Source of the DNA: Ruegeria halocynthiae
Lineage (GTDB): Bacteria > Pseudomonadota > Alphaproteobacteria > Rhodobacterales > Rhodobacteraceae
DNA: 64,000 bases
Direction: 5' to 3'
Assembly (NCBI RefSeq): GCF_900106805.1
Contig: NZ_FNNP01000002.1
Location: 124,001 to 188,000 of the forward strand
Under the pieces are notes generated by a model. That model had not been told where the DNA came from and made no database searches. It worked only from the letters and a program-made list of their open reading frames with translations. The position numbers and the translations under genes are program-made. This document shows positions 8,284 through 18,079 of the stretch, one piece after another. Within the stretch, counting starts at the first letter, position 1. Each line of letters opens with the position of its first letter.

Positions 8284-8863
8284 ACATTTTTTTCAACAAA
8301 CTCTGCTCAATTCAGGAAGTTTGGTTTGGTTGTGTTACGAAGTTTCTTGCTGACCGATGAGATCACACTGAAATGGACAGAGGCCGGGCGTGAATTGCCG
8401 CGAGCGGATCAAGTGCGCAACCTTGATCATCCCGATTAACTGCGCCTCGATGAAGGGGTTCTTGCGCATTCGTCTGCTTCTTCGAGCTCGACATCACAAC
8501 GATGGCGGCTTCGGGGCAGGTCAGGTCGCCTGATAAAACAATGAGTTTGCGTGTCAGAATTGGTGATCTGCCCTACTTTTGCGCCAGTTTCTTTGTAGAG
8601 TTGTGATCAATCCCATAGAGTGGAGACTTGAGGCCCTGGAATGAATTTTGTATCAAATTGCTGTGGAAAACCTGTCTGCTCGGTTTTGTCGACCACTGTC
8701 AGTAAGTATCTATGTTGTGTATTATCAAAGGTTTGCCCGTTGTGTTGATGCATCGATTTGATTGTTCGTATTTTATTCAAAAAACATACTATGCGTCGCA
8801 AGGCTTCGCGAATAAGTGGATAGGTGGAATTGTTTCTGACCATTTGGCGAAGCGAGAGTTGGC
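8284..8863. other. Gene-free stretch containing an IS3 OrfA start remnant
   Basis: No intact gene is seen. On the minus strand an ATG at 8469 begins MRKNPFIEAQLIGMIK, which resembles the first 16 residues of IS3-family OrfA (MRKxxFTExQIIGMIK) and then diverges. The rest of the stretch is AT-rich and uninformative; a 78-codon minus-strand frame at 8607-8843 has no recognisable feature. The last part should hold the promoter of the glycosyltransferase that starts at 8864. Confidence 0.5.
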
Positions 8864-9844
8864 GTGAGTGCGCGTGCAGACACCGGCATTGTTGTAATTG
8901 GAAGAAATGAAGGCGACCGCCTGGTCAATTGTCTGAAATCGTTGACGAGCGAAGTTGAGCTGGTGGTTTATGTAGACAGTGGTTCAACCGACTCTTCTGT
9001 CGATCACGCTGAAGAACTGGGTGTAAAATGTGTTTGTTTGGGTGATGACCTACCATTCACTGCGGCGCGTGCGCGCAATGCAGGGTTTGAGTTTATTCTG
9101 AGTCAGCCAAATTCACCAAAGTTTGTCCAGTTTGTTGATGGCGATTGCCTACTAGAGAGCGGTTACATTGAAAAAGCCACAGCGACCCTTTCCGATGAGC
9201 CGGAGCTTGCGCTTGTTACGGGCTGGCGCGCTGAAATCAACCCAAAGGCTAGCATTTTTAACGAAATGTGCGACTACGAATGGCATCGACCTTCAGGCGA
9301 CATAATGGCGTGTGGTGGTGATATGATGGTGCGTTCTTCGGCATTTGAAGAGGTGAGTGGCTTTAACCCTGCAGTTATTGCAGCGGAAGACGACGAATTT
9401 TGTGTGAGACTTCGCAAAGCTGGTTGGCGTCTGCGCCGCCTGCCAATTGCAATGACACTTCATGACGCCAACATGTTTGAGTTCAATCAATGGTGGAGCC
9501 GGGCAACCCGAACTGGACATGGATTTGAGCAAGTAAATAATATACACCCAGACTACTTTGTGCGGGAACGTAGAAGAACTTGGATCTATGGGGCTGTTTT
9601 ACCCGCCTTGGGGATATTGGGTATTTTGATTTTTCTGCCTTTGTTCTTCTTGGTGGTTTTGATCTATGGTTATTCGTTTTTTCGAACAATGCGAGGGCTG
9701 ACGATTTCAGGAGTGCCCAAAAGCCGTGCCATGCGCTATGCCTTTTTCTTTCTGTTGTCGAAATTCCCAAACCTCATTGGCGCTCTGACCTACAGGTGGC
9801 GCAAGCTTAAGGGCTCTGACATGTTGATTATTGAGTACAAGTGA
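8864..9844 (+). CDS. Family 2 glycosyltransferase, membrane-anchored
   Basis: A 326-residue inverting GT-A transferase. Visible marks are the nucleotide-binding VDSGSTDSS (residues 37-45), the DGD metal motif at 92-94 (FVDGDC), and an acidic acceptor-side block EDDEFCVRLRKAGW. A hydrophobic pair of segments at about 245-275 and a second one near 290 would fix it to the inner membrane. The start is GTG at 8864, preceded by GCGAGAG. The next gene begins before this one ends, so the two are coupled. Such enzymes build exopolysaccharide repeat units; donor and acceptor are not readable. Confidence 0.85.
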   Translation: MSARADTGIVVIGRNEGDRLVNCLKSLTSEVELVVYVDSGSTDSSVDHAEELGVKCVCLGDDLPFTAARARNAGFEFILSQPNSPKFVQFVDGDCLLESGYIEKATATLSDEPELALVTGWRAEINPKASIFNEMCDYEWHRPSGDIMACGGDMMVRSSAFEEVSGFNPAVIAAEDDEFCVRLRKAGWRLRRLPIAMTLHDANMFEFNQWWSRATRTGHGFEQVNNIHPDYFVRERRRTWIYGAVLPALGILGILIFLPLFFLVVLIYGYSFFRTMRGLTISGVPKSRAMRYAFFFLLSKFPNLIGALTYRWRKLKGSDMLIIEYK

Positions 9845-9854
9845 ATTTGCTGAG

Positions 9855-11948
9855 ATGAAAAAACCAATTCGTGTCGGAATTATTGGGGCAGGCTATATCG
9901 CAAATTGGCACGCAGATGCGATATCTGCGACCGATAACGTTGAGCTTGCATGTGTGGTCGACGCTAACTCAAGCGCTGCAAAACTGTTTGGGTCTGCTCG
10001 AGGGATTGAATCATTTTCTTCGGTCGACAAGATGCTTGCCGATAATGCTGTTGATGCTGTCCATGTTTTAACACCGCCAAGTGTTCATCGAAAGGTTGCA
10101 CTAGACTGCATCGCCGCCGGCGTGCCCGTGCTGATTGAGAAGCCCGTAGCTCTCACTTCTGCCGATGTCGAAGCTATCGACTCCGAAGCGACGAAACGCG
10201 GAGTACTGTGGGCGGCAGGGCACAATTTTCTTGCGCTGCCATCTTACGTGCGACTCAAGCAGAAACAGAAATCCGGATGTCTGGGGCGCATCTCATCTGC
10301 TGAGATCAACTGGGCTTTTCCTTTAGGAGCGCTTCGTTCTGGCCCATACAGCATCTGGCTTATGCGTGAAACGCGAAATCTGTTGCTGGAACTTGGGCCT
10401 CATCTGTTTGCTTTCGCAGTCGATCTGTTTGGGCCCCTCGAAATCCTCCATTTGCAAACCACAAACGAAATCGATTTACCCGGAGGTTTTAGCAGACCAC
10501 AGATTTGGCGCATTCTGGCGCGCGCGGGTGGGGTCGACCTAACCATTAACCTGTCTCTTGTCGAAACCCACGATGACCGCTCGGTGGTTTTGCGTGGATC
10601 TTCGGCCGTGGCACGTCTTGACTATGCAAATGATACATTGGTTCTGGCCGAGGCCAACACTTCTGGTCTTGTGCTCAATCCTCTTCGCAATGCGACCGCA
10701 CAAGGCATCAGCCTTTTGGGGCAAGGTTTAACAAACAGCGCAAGGCAACTTATTTCTCTCAATCAAAAGTCACCCTATGGCCTGAGCTTTCGCGGTATGT
10801 GCGCCGAGTTTTACCGTGCAATTGCCGAAAATCGTAAGGTTGATGCCCGGTTTTCGGGCTCTAACGCCCATGCGGTCATGAGTGCTATCGAGAAGACTCT
10901 GGCGTTCTTACCCGAAGACCCCAAACCTGCCAAACCGCGAAGTAAGCCAAACCCAACGGCACTTGTCATCGGAGGGACGGGGTTCATTGGGCGTGTGCTT
11001 ACCAGAAAGCTGGTTGAAAAGGGTGTGGATGTGCGGGTCCTGTCGAGAGGCGAAACGCACTCTTTCGATGACATATCCAATAAGGTCGAGACCCGAAGTG
11101 TGTCGCTGCATGATGAAGCCGAAATCGTTGCGTCTATGGAAGGGATCACCACCGTATATCACCTCGGTAAATCTGAGGATCAAACTTGGGAGGCGGCGCT
11201 GAGAAACGATGTTGCTGTGACTGAGCGCATCGCCGAGGCAGCCTTGAACGCAAATGTGCGAAGATTTGTATATACCGGCACAATCGCTTCCTATGACATG
11301 TCCAATTCCGAAACAAACATCACCGAAAACACCGGTTTCGAAAGTAACATGCAAAACCGCAATATCTACGCTCGGTCCAAAGCAGAATGCGAGTCTCGCC
11401 TCATGGCGTTGTGTGAGCAAAAGGGTTTGGCGGTGAGTATCGCGCGCCCAGGCATTGTTGTGGGCTGTGGGGGGCCATTGCAACACTGGGGGATCGGCAG
11501 GTGGCATGGACCGGGGGCCATTAAGCTCTGGGGAAATGGGCGAAACACACTGCCGTTCGTTCTGGTCGATGATGTGGTCGAGGGGCTAATCCTGATGGCA
11601 GAAAAGGATGAGGCCATCGGCGAGAGTTTCAATCTCATCGGAGAACCGATGCTTTCAGCGCGTGACTATTTTGATGAAATTCACAGAGTCCTTGGCCCGC
11701 GCATTAAGGTGTCATCAGGGCCGCTGTGGTCATACTACGCATCAGATGTCGTAAAGTTTTTTCTAAAACACAAAGTGTTAGGCCGTCGTGGTTTGTCAAA
11801 ACCAAATTTGCGCGATTGGAAGAGTCGCGCGCATCTATCCCAGTTTGACAACACGAAACCCAAATCGGTTCTTGGCTGGTCGCCGGAAGCTGATGTCGAG
11901 AAATTTGTGAGCTTGGCGATCAACAATACCAGTATGTTTGGCTTCTAA
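9855..11948 (+). CDS. Fusion of a Gfo/Idh/MocA oxidoreductase and an NAD-dependent epimerase/dehydratase
   Basis: Two sugar-nucleotide-type enzymes in one chain of about 697 residues. Counting from the upstream TTG at 9831 (705 residues), the first half has the Rossmann motif VGIIGAGYIANWH (15-27) and the Gfo/Idh catalytic EKP at 103-105. A Pro/Lys-rich linker (about 362-375) leads to an extended SDR with GGTGFIG at 381-387 and the catalytic pair Tyr513/Lys517 in IYARSK. The ATG at 9855 is preferred, although TTG 9831, which overlaps the glycosyltransferase stop, is possible. Together the halves could oxidise and epimerise or rearrange one nucleotide sugar. Both active sites look intact, so it is not a decayed pair. 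Confidence 0.85.
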   Translation: MKKPIRVGIIGAGYIANWHADAISATDNVELACVVDANSSAAKLFGSARGIESFSSVDKMLADNAVDAVHVLTPPSVHRKVALDCIAAGVPVLIEKPVALTSADVEAIDSEATKRGVLWAAGHNFLALPSYVRLKQKQKSGCLGRISSAEINWAFPLGALRSGPYSIWLMRETRNLLLELGPHLFAFAVDLFGPLEILHLQTTNEIDLPGGFSRPQIWRILARAGGVDLTINLSLVETHDDRSVVLRGSSAVARLDYANDTLVLAEANTSGLVLNPLRNATAQGISLLGQGLTNSARQLISLNQKSPYGLSFRGMCAEFYRAIAENRKVDARFSGSNAHAVMSAIEKTLAFLPEDPKPAKPRSKPNPTALVIGGTGFIGRVLTRKLVEKGVDVRVLSRGETHSFDDISNKVETRSVSLHDEAEIVASMEGITTVYHLGKSEDQTWEAALRNDVAVTERIAEAALNANVRRFVYTGTIASYDMSNSETNITENTGFESNMQNRNIYARSKAECESRLMALCEQKGLAVSIARPGIVVGCGGPLQHWGIGRWHGPGAIKLWGNGRNTLPFVLVDDVVEGLILMAEKDEAIGESFNLIGEPMLSARDYFDEIHRVLGPRIKVSSGPLWSYYASDVVKFFLKHKVLGRRGLSKPNLRDWKSRAHLSQFDNTKPKSVLGWSPEADVEKFVSLAINNTSMFGF

Positions 11949-12322
11949 TATCCAAGCCTTGGGCCGCTGTTCGATTTCTTGCCTGCCCCGCATGAGTGCG
12001 AAACGTCGGGTCATGAACTTTTTCCCGATGTGACGAGTAACAGAAGTCCTTAAGCCTCACGTAGCGGGAAGATGATCGGGTTATACAATGCCGGTCAATG
12101 CCACTTTGTTTGACCGACGAACTCGCGCGGCTGAACGCAGCAACAGGGTCCCTCATGTGCTGGCGCTGATCTATGCCTGAGTTTCTCGGCCTCACAGAGA
12201 GCTGGTGATGTGATTTGATACCTATACGTGACCAGATTGTTTACTGTATTCGCCTCGGACTCCCCAAATACAGTTGCTCTAGGAAAGGGCTAAGAGCTTT
12301 GTGGCGGGAAGTGATTGATAAG
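11949..12322. other. Convergent intergenic region with an inverted repeat
   Basis: No gene is supportable. The region lies between two convergent genes and contains an 8-base inverted repeat, ACTGTATT at 12243-12250 and AATACAGT at 12267-12274, separated by 16 bases. It is not followed by a T-run, so it is not a classic terminator. Confidence 0.45.
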
Positions 12323-13192
12323 TCAGCGTCCGCGCGTCCACTCAGAAGTGCTCCAGCGTAAACGCGCAAGTAGGTTGATGCCGGAATAAATTATGAAATT
12401 CTTTGGATTGGCAAAAAGTAACCTTGCCAGACCCCGCAACCCCAAGGAATTTTTAACCTCGTTTCGAACAAGTTCAGGATAGTGCTTATACACTTCGGCG
12501 ACCCCCGTATCCTGGCGGCGACGAACACGCACAAGGTTTCGAAATCCTTCAACCATCGGCCAATGATATAGTGCCGGAACTTCAATACGCTCTTCAGGCG
12601 CAAAGTGCAGTCGAACAAATGTGTCGTCAGAAATAATGTCTGGGAACGAGCCCCATCTTTCCCGCCCTGGGCGGTTCACCGAAAAAAGGCCTGCCCCCAC
12701 AGCACCGCCGGTCACAAACGGTAATCTGACCCACATACCGGCATATGCGCGTGTGACCCAGGTCTGGGCGGACATCACGGCAAGTGTGCCCGTGGCATAA
12801 ACTGGTTCTGGCGTAGTCAATGCACGCGCCAATTGCCCCAATAACGCCGGATCACAATGAACATCAGCGTCCAGATAAACCAATCCTGCCCCCCGCGCTT
12901 GGCCTTCAGCCGCATTGAGGGACCTAAGCTTACCACCTATTTGTAAGTCCAGCACAATCAAATCCCAACCACGCGCGGCAAACTCTGGCTCAAAACTTTT
13001 GGCAATTGCAACGGTCCGGTCGGTGCAGGCATTTGCAGCCACAATCACTTCAACCTGATCGACGGACTGATCCTGCGCCAGAAGTGAGAAAAGGCAACTT
13101 GCTATATAGTTTTCTTCGTTTCGAGCTGCGATAATAACACTGAGTGAACAATCGGAAGCCTTGTTATCGGTGACAAACACTGAGTTTTCCAT
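12323..13192 (-). CDS. Family 2 glycosyltransferase
   Basis: A 289-residue GT2 enzyme. The N-terminal SVIIAARNEENYI strand, the donor-binding AANACTDRT and the metal-binding YLDADVHCD are all present, and a DDTFVRLHF block follows at the usual spacing. The ATG at 13192 is chosen over 13213 because AAGG lies upstream at suitable distance. There is no clear membrane anchor, although the last 30 residues are mildly hydrophobic. It is divergent from the Tat-exported SGNH-like gene, with about 300 bases between. It is likely a glycan-assembly enzyme of the same surface locus; the sugar is unknown. Confidence 0.83.
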   Translation of the reverse strand: MENSVFVTDNKASDCSLSVIIAARNEENYIASCLFSLLAQDQSVDQVEVIVAANACTDRTVAIAKSFEPEFAARGWDLIVLDLQIGGKLRSLNAAEGQARGAGLVYLDADVHCDPALLGQLARALTTPEPVYATGTLAVMSAQTWVTRAYAGMWVRLPFVTGGAVGAGLFSVNRPGRERWGSFPDIISDDTFVRLHFAPEERIEVPALYHWPMVEGFRNLVRVRRRQDTGVAEVYKHYPELVRNEVKNSLGLRGLARLLFANPKNFIIYSGINLLARLRWSTSEWTRGR

Positions 13193-13512
13193 GTTGGTTA
13201 ACCTTGCAGGCACAGTCAGCTAAATATCATATAAATGTGCGTCAGCCTCAATCGCCCAAAATCTCAAGTAAATATAGACCGAACTCATAGGCAAATCCCA
13301 TTTCCTCCGTGCAGGCATGGCGAAACTAGGAGCCAAAACAAAGTAACTGTAATGCGCAACTCCTAGCAAAACTGATGGCCTCTTGAAACTTCAGGCCCAA
13401 ACCTAATTCCGTACTATATTGATCTGTGTTTCTTGTTCCAATGACCGTAAGTTTTTGGTTTGATTGTGACAACTCTACCCGTGTTATAGGAATAGTCGAT
13501 TGAGAGGGCCAG
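13193..13512. promoter_or_regulatory. Divergent promoter region
   Basis: This gene-free stretch separates a minus-strand glycosyltransferase from a plus-strand exported protein and should contain both promoters. I see no strong operator palindrome. The plus-strand gene has AGAGGG directly upstream of its ATG. Confidence 0.4.
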
Positions 13513-14481
13513 ATGAGCAATCAGTACTTTCACCGCAGAGACATATTGAAGACTGTCCTGAGCGCACCCGCGCTCATCCTCACAACGTCAGTTTCAAGGG
13601 CCAGTTCAGCTCCGACCAAACGTGACCCATTACCTGTATTTTCTCGACAGATTCATTCAGGGCACAGCCTGACCGACGCAGCTATCTGGATGGGAGAGGG
13701 ATGGCCCGACAAGCATTATGCTAAACTTCTCAAAACTCTCGGGCGCGGCAAACCGAACATCGCCCGCTCGACGGTTCCCGGCTCGACCATGCTTTATCGT
13801 CAAGAGAACGAGCCCGAAGGCGGTTGGAATGATATTGCGGATTATGAAGCAATTATCATTACAGAACGAAACGATACCTATCCGTTTTCCGTATATGAAG
13901 ATAAGTATAAATGGATTAATGAAATCAGAGCGGAACGTCGGCAAACCATGACGGATTGGTTCAAACGGTCCCAAAAGATCGGGAATAATGGCCAAGGAAG
14001 TGAATTCTTTTACTACACGCCTTGGCCAGGGCACTCGAACTATACCCGTCCCGACGAAAAGCACGTGTACATCCCAAAGAACTGGCGCGATCGTCTGTTA
14101 CATGACGAAGTCGAACATCTGGATGTTGCGTCTGCAGCTGAAAGAAATGTCGGATCCGATGGCAAAATATGGATCGTACCCGGCAATGCGATGATGATGC
14201 GAATCTATGATGATGCCGAAGCAGGTAAAGTTCCGGGCATAGCGGATGGTGAAGCGTTTTTGACCAGTCCAGACTGGTGGGGGGATGATGTGCACCCAAC
14301 TGGGTTTGGCAGTTTAGCGCTTGCGTATCTGCACATGTACGTCGTGCACCATGTCGATCCTCGTGGCAAAGTTTATGCCCGAATTGACCTGGACCCGGCG
14401 CCAAATTCGGAGCAGGCGACTTATATCCAGGAAATGATCTACGATCTGATCCAGAACTATCCTCGCGCCGGTGTCGTGTAA
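13513..14481 (+). CDS. Tat-exported SGNH/GDSL-like hydrolase
   Basis: A 322-residue protein with a twin-arginine leader: HRRDILK followed by a hydrophobic segment and small residues near position 33 (SRASSA), so it is probably exported folded. The mature part has two SGNH landmarks: GHSL (Ser nucleophile position; His replaces the usual Asp of GDSL) and near the C terminus DDVHPTGFG, giving the Asp-x-x-His pair of block V. The same two landmarks occur in the protein at 19921-20859, so they look like distant paralogues. SGNH proteins often add or remove acetyl groups on glycans; that role is an inference from the surrounding exopolysaccharide genes. The oxyanion-hole Gly and Asn blocks are less clear. 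Confidence 0.62.
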   Translation: MSNQYFHRRDILKTVLSAPALILTTSVSRASSAPTKRDPLPVFSRQIHSGHSLTDAAIWMGEGWPDKHYAKLLKTLGRGKPNIARSTVPGSTMLYRQENEPEGGWNDIADYEAIIITERNDTYPFSVYEDKYKWINEIRAERRQTMTDWFKRSQKIGNNGQGSEFFYYTPWPGHSNYTRPDEKHVYIPKNWRDRLLHDEVEHLDVASAAERNVGSDGKIWIVPGNAMMMRIYDDAEAGKVPGIADGEAFLTSPDWWGDDVHPTGFGSLALAYLHMYVVHHVDPRGKVYARIDLDPAPNSEQATYIQEMIYDLIQNYPRAGVV

Positions 14482-14967
14482 GTCAGGGTGACTGCAATAG
14501 TTGCGCACAGACTTATCATTGCAGCCTCCACCTCATTTTCCGATCTAAGCTTGGGTCTTTTGGGGAAATATCATCGGCAATGGTCAGCCTCCCGAGCTTG
14601 GGTCGCAATTATTTGACTTGCGGCCATTCCACTTCAGTGACTTCTCCAATCTTCGTCTGGACACGCCTATTACTTTCTCTAAACTTAACTTTTCCCAAAT
14701 CTGCAATAAACGCTCTGTGGAGCGCGCGTCGAAAACTTACGTTGTAGTAACAGGTCTACATCACTGGTGCAGTGGGCTAGGGCAGCGTAGGCACTCAGTT
14801 ATTTGCTCGTTCTTTGATCAAAGTTAAAGAATGTGAATTGAGACCAAAAAACTCATCATGAGAGAGGTTGGATTTGAGGCGGATAAACACCTGGATCAAA
14901 TAGGAAAAATATATACTCAATAAGGTACGAATGTATATTATGATATAATATACCTCCGGCCCAGCCA
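14482..14967. other. AT-rich gene-free stretch with a perfect hairpin
   Basis: No gene is seen. A 9-base perfect inverted repeat with a 3-base loop (GTATATTAT at 14933-14941, ATAATATAC at 14945-14953) lies 14 bases past the stop of the minus-strand sulfotransferase and could stop or stabilise its transcript, although it is AT-rich and has no U-tract. Confidence 0.5.
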
Positions 14968-15828
14968 TTAGCTACCTTTATTAACTTTTTCTATAACTAA
15001 ATAGCTGTAGATTTTACGGAGGATTCTAACAACAAAGAAAGAACATGTTCTATCGTAGTCAATAATTCTATCTCTCGCCGGAACTTGGGAGGCCTTTTTT
15101 ATGATCTGGCCATCCGTTAGCGAATCCAGGTTCTTTTGCAAGAGTAGCCCGTAGCTGCAAATATCATTCAAAAAATCCTCAGGCTCATCTCGAAAATCTT
15201 CGTAAAATAAGTATTTGATATCAACACCAAGAAAGGTCAATCGAAGCGCAAACAACCGAAATCGAATAGCAACTGCGATTCTGCGAAACATTATTCCCAA
15301 AATTGAAGCAAGAGAAACGCGATGCATTGTTGTTTCTAAGTTTTTTCGGTAACTCGCTTGCTCTTGCTCTGACATATTTGCGTAGTCAAATTGCGCGTGG
15401 CCGTGGCCAGCAGCACCTTTCTTTGCGGTTTTGCTGATTGCCAAACTGGCAACGAGTTCCAAAAAATCACGGCGCGCCAAGATAAAGACTTGCACGTTGT
15501 TTTTCTTAAATATTTTGGCTATATCTTTTATGGGCCCATGAGGTCGCCATTTAAATCCGATGGACTCAACCGGCTGCCCGCGTTTATTTGATGAAATATA
15601 GTTTTGAAAACCCCAATCGTCACCGAGATCAAACGTATTAGAGGAAAAAATCTTATCCATAGTATTTAATAAGTTAAAATCTGGATTACTCTTGTAGAAC
15701 TTATTAATCCAGAATCTATCAAGCTCTTCCAGTATGGGAACTGAAATGTCTTTATGCCGACTAAGTGCATCTACAATCGCGGTGCTGCCTTCCCGCGCAT
15801 GGAAAAGAATGATGAAGTTTCTTGACAT
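14968..15828 (-). CDS. Sulfotransferase-family protein
   Basis: Likely transfers sulfate from PAPS to a glycan or other acceptor. Near the N terminus the strand-loop FIILFHAREGSTAIVDAL corresponds to the 5'-phosphosulfate-binding loop (the RSGST/REGST type). Further in, VQVFILARRDFLELVASL fits the 3'-phosphate-binding strand with an Arg and hydrophobic turn. With the ATG at 15828 the protein has 286 residues; an ATG at 15849 and a TTG at 15873 are in frame. The gene is clearly more AT-rich than its neighbours and is flanked by AT-rich gene-free DNA on both sides, so I take it as recently acquired. It is transcribed alone. The acceptor is unknown; a sulfated exopolysaccharide would suit a marine host. 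Confidence 0.65.
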   Translation of the reverse strand: MSRNFIILFHAREGSTAIVDALSRHKDISVPILEELDRFWINKFYKSNPDFNLLNTMDKIFSSNTFDLGDDWGFQNYISSNKRGQPVESIGFKWRPHGPIKDIAKIFKKNNVQVFILARRDFLELVASLAISKTAKKGAAGHGHAQFDYANMSEQEQASYRKNLETTMHRVSLASILGIMFRRIAVAIRFRLFALRLTFLGVDIKYLFYEDFRDEPEDFLNDICSYGLLLQKNLDSLTDGQIIKKASQVPARDRIIDYDRTCSFFVVRILRKIYSYLVIEKVNKGS

Positions 15829-15873
15829 ATTCGCTGCACTCAAACTCATAAGAAGGTAATACTTTTGCGACAA

Positions 15874-16472
15874 TATTAATCATGCCTGGCGATTTGGTTC
15901 AACCTATAGGAACCAAACCTGACACTAAGCGATTAATGCGGATAGACATGACTGAACAGTGGGTTCGCGCAACCGTTGCGTCGTTTACCTGGCTGAATGA
16001 TCCAAAGCTGTACAGCAGTTTTTGAGAATAGGCCGTCAGATGCGATAATTTTTCAAGCACCACCATTTGCAGTCAATTTGACCGTGATCCGCGTCGACTT
16101 CCCATACTTTAGATTTATTGAAGCAGTAATCTTCAACCACCCGTCTTCGCTGTTTGTGAGGGTCATGGAGTTTTCGATGAACTGCATTCATTGGGTCTAT
16201 TGGGCTACCGTAGACTGATCGGTGCCGGAAAACCTCGCTCTAATGCACCAGATGTAGGCCATGCATTAAAAATCACTATCGACCACACAGGCGAAGCTGA
16301 TGCGAATTGATCCCTGCTGATCACCATTGCCGTTGACACATAGAACTACACTCAAGGTTGGAAGCGGGCCCATTTTGTCAATAAAGCCCCACAAAACCCG
16401 TGGCGATTTTAGAGCAGGTATGACAAGGTTTTTGGACCATGGAGCAAATTGGATAGACGAAAAATATTGACA
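15874..16472. other. Gene-free stretch upstream of the rhamnose operon
   Basis: An 8-base perfect inverted repeat with a 9-base spacer, TTTGGTTC (15893-15900) and GAACCAAA (15910-15917), sits just upstream of the sulfotransferase and could be an operator. The remainder shows only broken frames. One of them, at about 15950-16025 on the plus strand, faintly recalls the end of IS5-type transposases, but too weakly to call. The promoter of rfbC must lie near 16400-16470. Confidence 0.45.
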
Positions 16473-17039
16473 ATGGATTTGGTACCGCTTGCAATTCAAG
16501 AAATCAAGTTGATCACGCCCAAGCGCTTTGGCGATCATCGCGGGTTCTTTTCTGAGACCTACAATCTGGACAGTTTTACCGCCTGCGGAATTGATACGGT
16601 CTTCGTGCAGGATAACCACTCGCTTTCCGGCACGTCCGGCACGATACGCGGCCTGCATTTCCAATCCCCTCCGAAGGCACAAGCGAAGTTGGTGCGCTGC
16701 GGGCATGGTAGGCTGTTTGACGTCGCTGTCGATATCCGCAAAGGTTCGCCCACTTTTGGCCGATGGGTTGGCGAGGAACTCAGTTTTGAGAATGGTCGAA
16801 TGATGTTAGTACCCGCAGGTTTTGCACATGGTTTCATGACCTTGGAGCCTGATACTGAAATTATCTACAAGTGCTCGGAAGTCTACGCGCCTGAAACAGA
16901 AGGCGCCATTCGGTGGGATGATCCCGATATTGGAATTATTTGGCCGCTGGACATGGCTGAGCCGCAATTGTCAGATAAAGATAGTGTAGCCCCGTTTTTG
17001 CGCGAGATAGAGACCCCGTTTACGATTGAGGATAGTTAA
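16473..17039 (+). CDS. rfbC: dTDP-4-dehydrorhamnose 3,5-epimerase
   Basis: Third step of dTDP-L-rhamnose synthesis: epimerises C3 and C5 of dTDP-4-keto-6-deoxyglucose. With the ATG at 16473 the length is 188 residues, normal for RmlC; the frame extends left only to a TTG. Motifs of the cupin active site are [13 protein letters not shown], the catalytic His in IRGLHFQ, and [18 protein letters not shown] with the Tyr. The stop overlaps the rfbB ATG by one base (TAATG). It is the first gene of the four-gene operon. Confidence 0.95.
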   Translation: MDLVPLAIQEIKLITPKRFGDHRGFFSETYNLDSFTACGIDTVFVQDNHSLSGTSGTIRGLHFQSPPKAQAKLVRCGHGRLFDVAVDIRKGSPTFGRWVGEELSFENGRMMLVPAGFAHGFMTLEPDTEIIYKCSEVYAPETEGAIRWDDPDIGIIWPLDMAEPQLSDKDSVAPFLREIETPFTIEDS

Positions 17040-18079
17040 TGAAAATCATGGTCACGGGCGGTGCAGGTTTTATCGGTTCTGCTGTTATCCGCCGCGCGAT
17101 TGCCCAGGGGCATTCGGTCGTGAATGTCGACGCTCTTACTTACGCCTCTTGCCTGGATAATGTCGCCTCGGTAGCGGATGCGTCAGGTTATGCGTTCAAA
17201 AAGGCCGACATCCGGGATGCGGGTGCAATGACGTCGATTTTGGAGCAGTACCAACCTGATGCGATCATGCATCTGGCGGCTGAAAGCCATGTGGATCGCT
17301 CGATCGATGGCCCTGCGGCCTTTATCGACACCAATATAACCGGGACATATGTGTTACTGGAAGCAGCCCGTGCATATTGGCTGAATTCCGACAAACCCGA
17401 CAGCTTTCGCTTCCATCACATCTCGACCGATGAGGTTTTCGGGTCGTTGGGAGAAACCGGTTACTTCACGGAAGACAGTCCTTATCAGCCCAATTCTCCC
17501 TATTCTGCCTCGAAGGCGGGCTCAGACCACCTTGTACGGGCTTGGCGGGAAACGTATGGCCTGCCGGTGGTTGTGACCAATTGTTCGAACAACTACGGGC
17601 CTTTCCAGTTTCCGGAAAAGCTTGTACCGGTCGTGATCCTCAACGCGTTATCTGGAAAACCCATCCCAATCTACGGGGCAGGGGACAATATACGCGACTG
17701 GCTGCATGTCGAAGACCATGCCGAAGCGCTGCTACTTGTGTTGGAAAAGGGCAAGCTGGGCCGAAGCTACAACATAAGCGGCGAGAATGAGATGACCAAT
17801 CTCGATCTGGTCAAAATGCTCTGTGCGATTTTGGATCGGTTGAAGCCGGGAACAACGCCATATGCCGATCTGATCACCTTCGTCACCGACCGCCCTGGCC
17901 ACGATCGTCGCTATGCTATTGACCCGACCCGCATCCGGGAAGAACTGAATTGGCGACCTTCTTACACACCAGAAACGGGGCTTGAGCAATCGGTTCAGTG
18001 GTATCTGGACAATCGCGCGTGGCTAAGTGCGTTGCAGGCGCGTAGCGGAGTGGGTGAGAGGCTTGGAATAACAAAATGA
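17039..18079 (+). CDS. rfbB: dTDP-glucose 4,6-dehydratase
   Basis: Second step of the pathway: oxidises C4 and removes water across C5-C6 of dTDP-glucose. The 346-residue extended SDR shows the NAD motif GGAGFIGS at the N terminus, the Thr-Asp-Glu triad of dehydratases in STDEVFGSL, and Tyr/Lys in [21 protein letters not shown] is the family signature. It is coupled to rfbC by a one-base overlap and to rfbD by an ATGA overlap. Confidence 0.96.
   Translation: MKIMVTGGAGFIGSAVIRRAIAQGHSVVNVDALTYASCLDNVASVADASGYAFKKADIRDAGAMTSILEQYQPDAIMHLAAESHVDRSIDGPAAFIDTNITGTYVLLEAARAYWLNSDKPDSFRFHHISTDEVFGSLGETGYFTEDSPYQPNSPYSASKAGSDHLVRAWRETYGLPVVVTNCSNNYGPFQFPEKLVPVVILNALSGKPIPIYGAGDNIRDWLHVEDHAEALLLVLEKGKLGRSYNISGENEMTNLDLVKMLCAILDRLKPGTTPYADLITFVTDRPGHDRRYAIDPTRIREELNWRPSYTPETGLEQSVQWYLDNRAWLSALQARSGVGERLGITK

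Noticed and set aside
8607-8843. 78-codon open frame on the minus strand
   Set aside because: No family, no ribosome site and AT-rich sequence; likely chance.
11920-12195. 91-codon open frame on the minus strand
   Set aside because: Overlaps the end of a convincing gene and shows no domain.
15950-16025. Faint similarity to the end of an IS5-type transposase (QWVRATVASFTWLN)
   Set aside because: Too short and imperfect; no flanking transposase sequence or terminal repeats.
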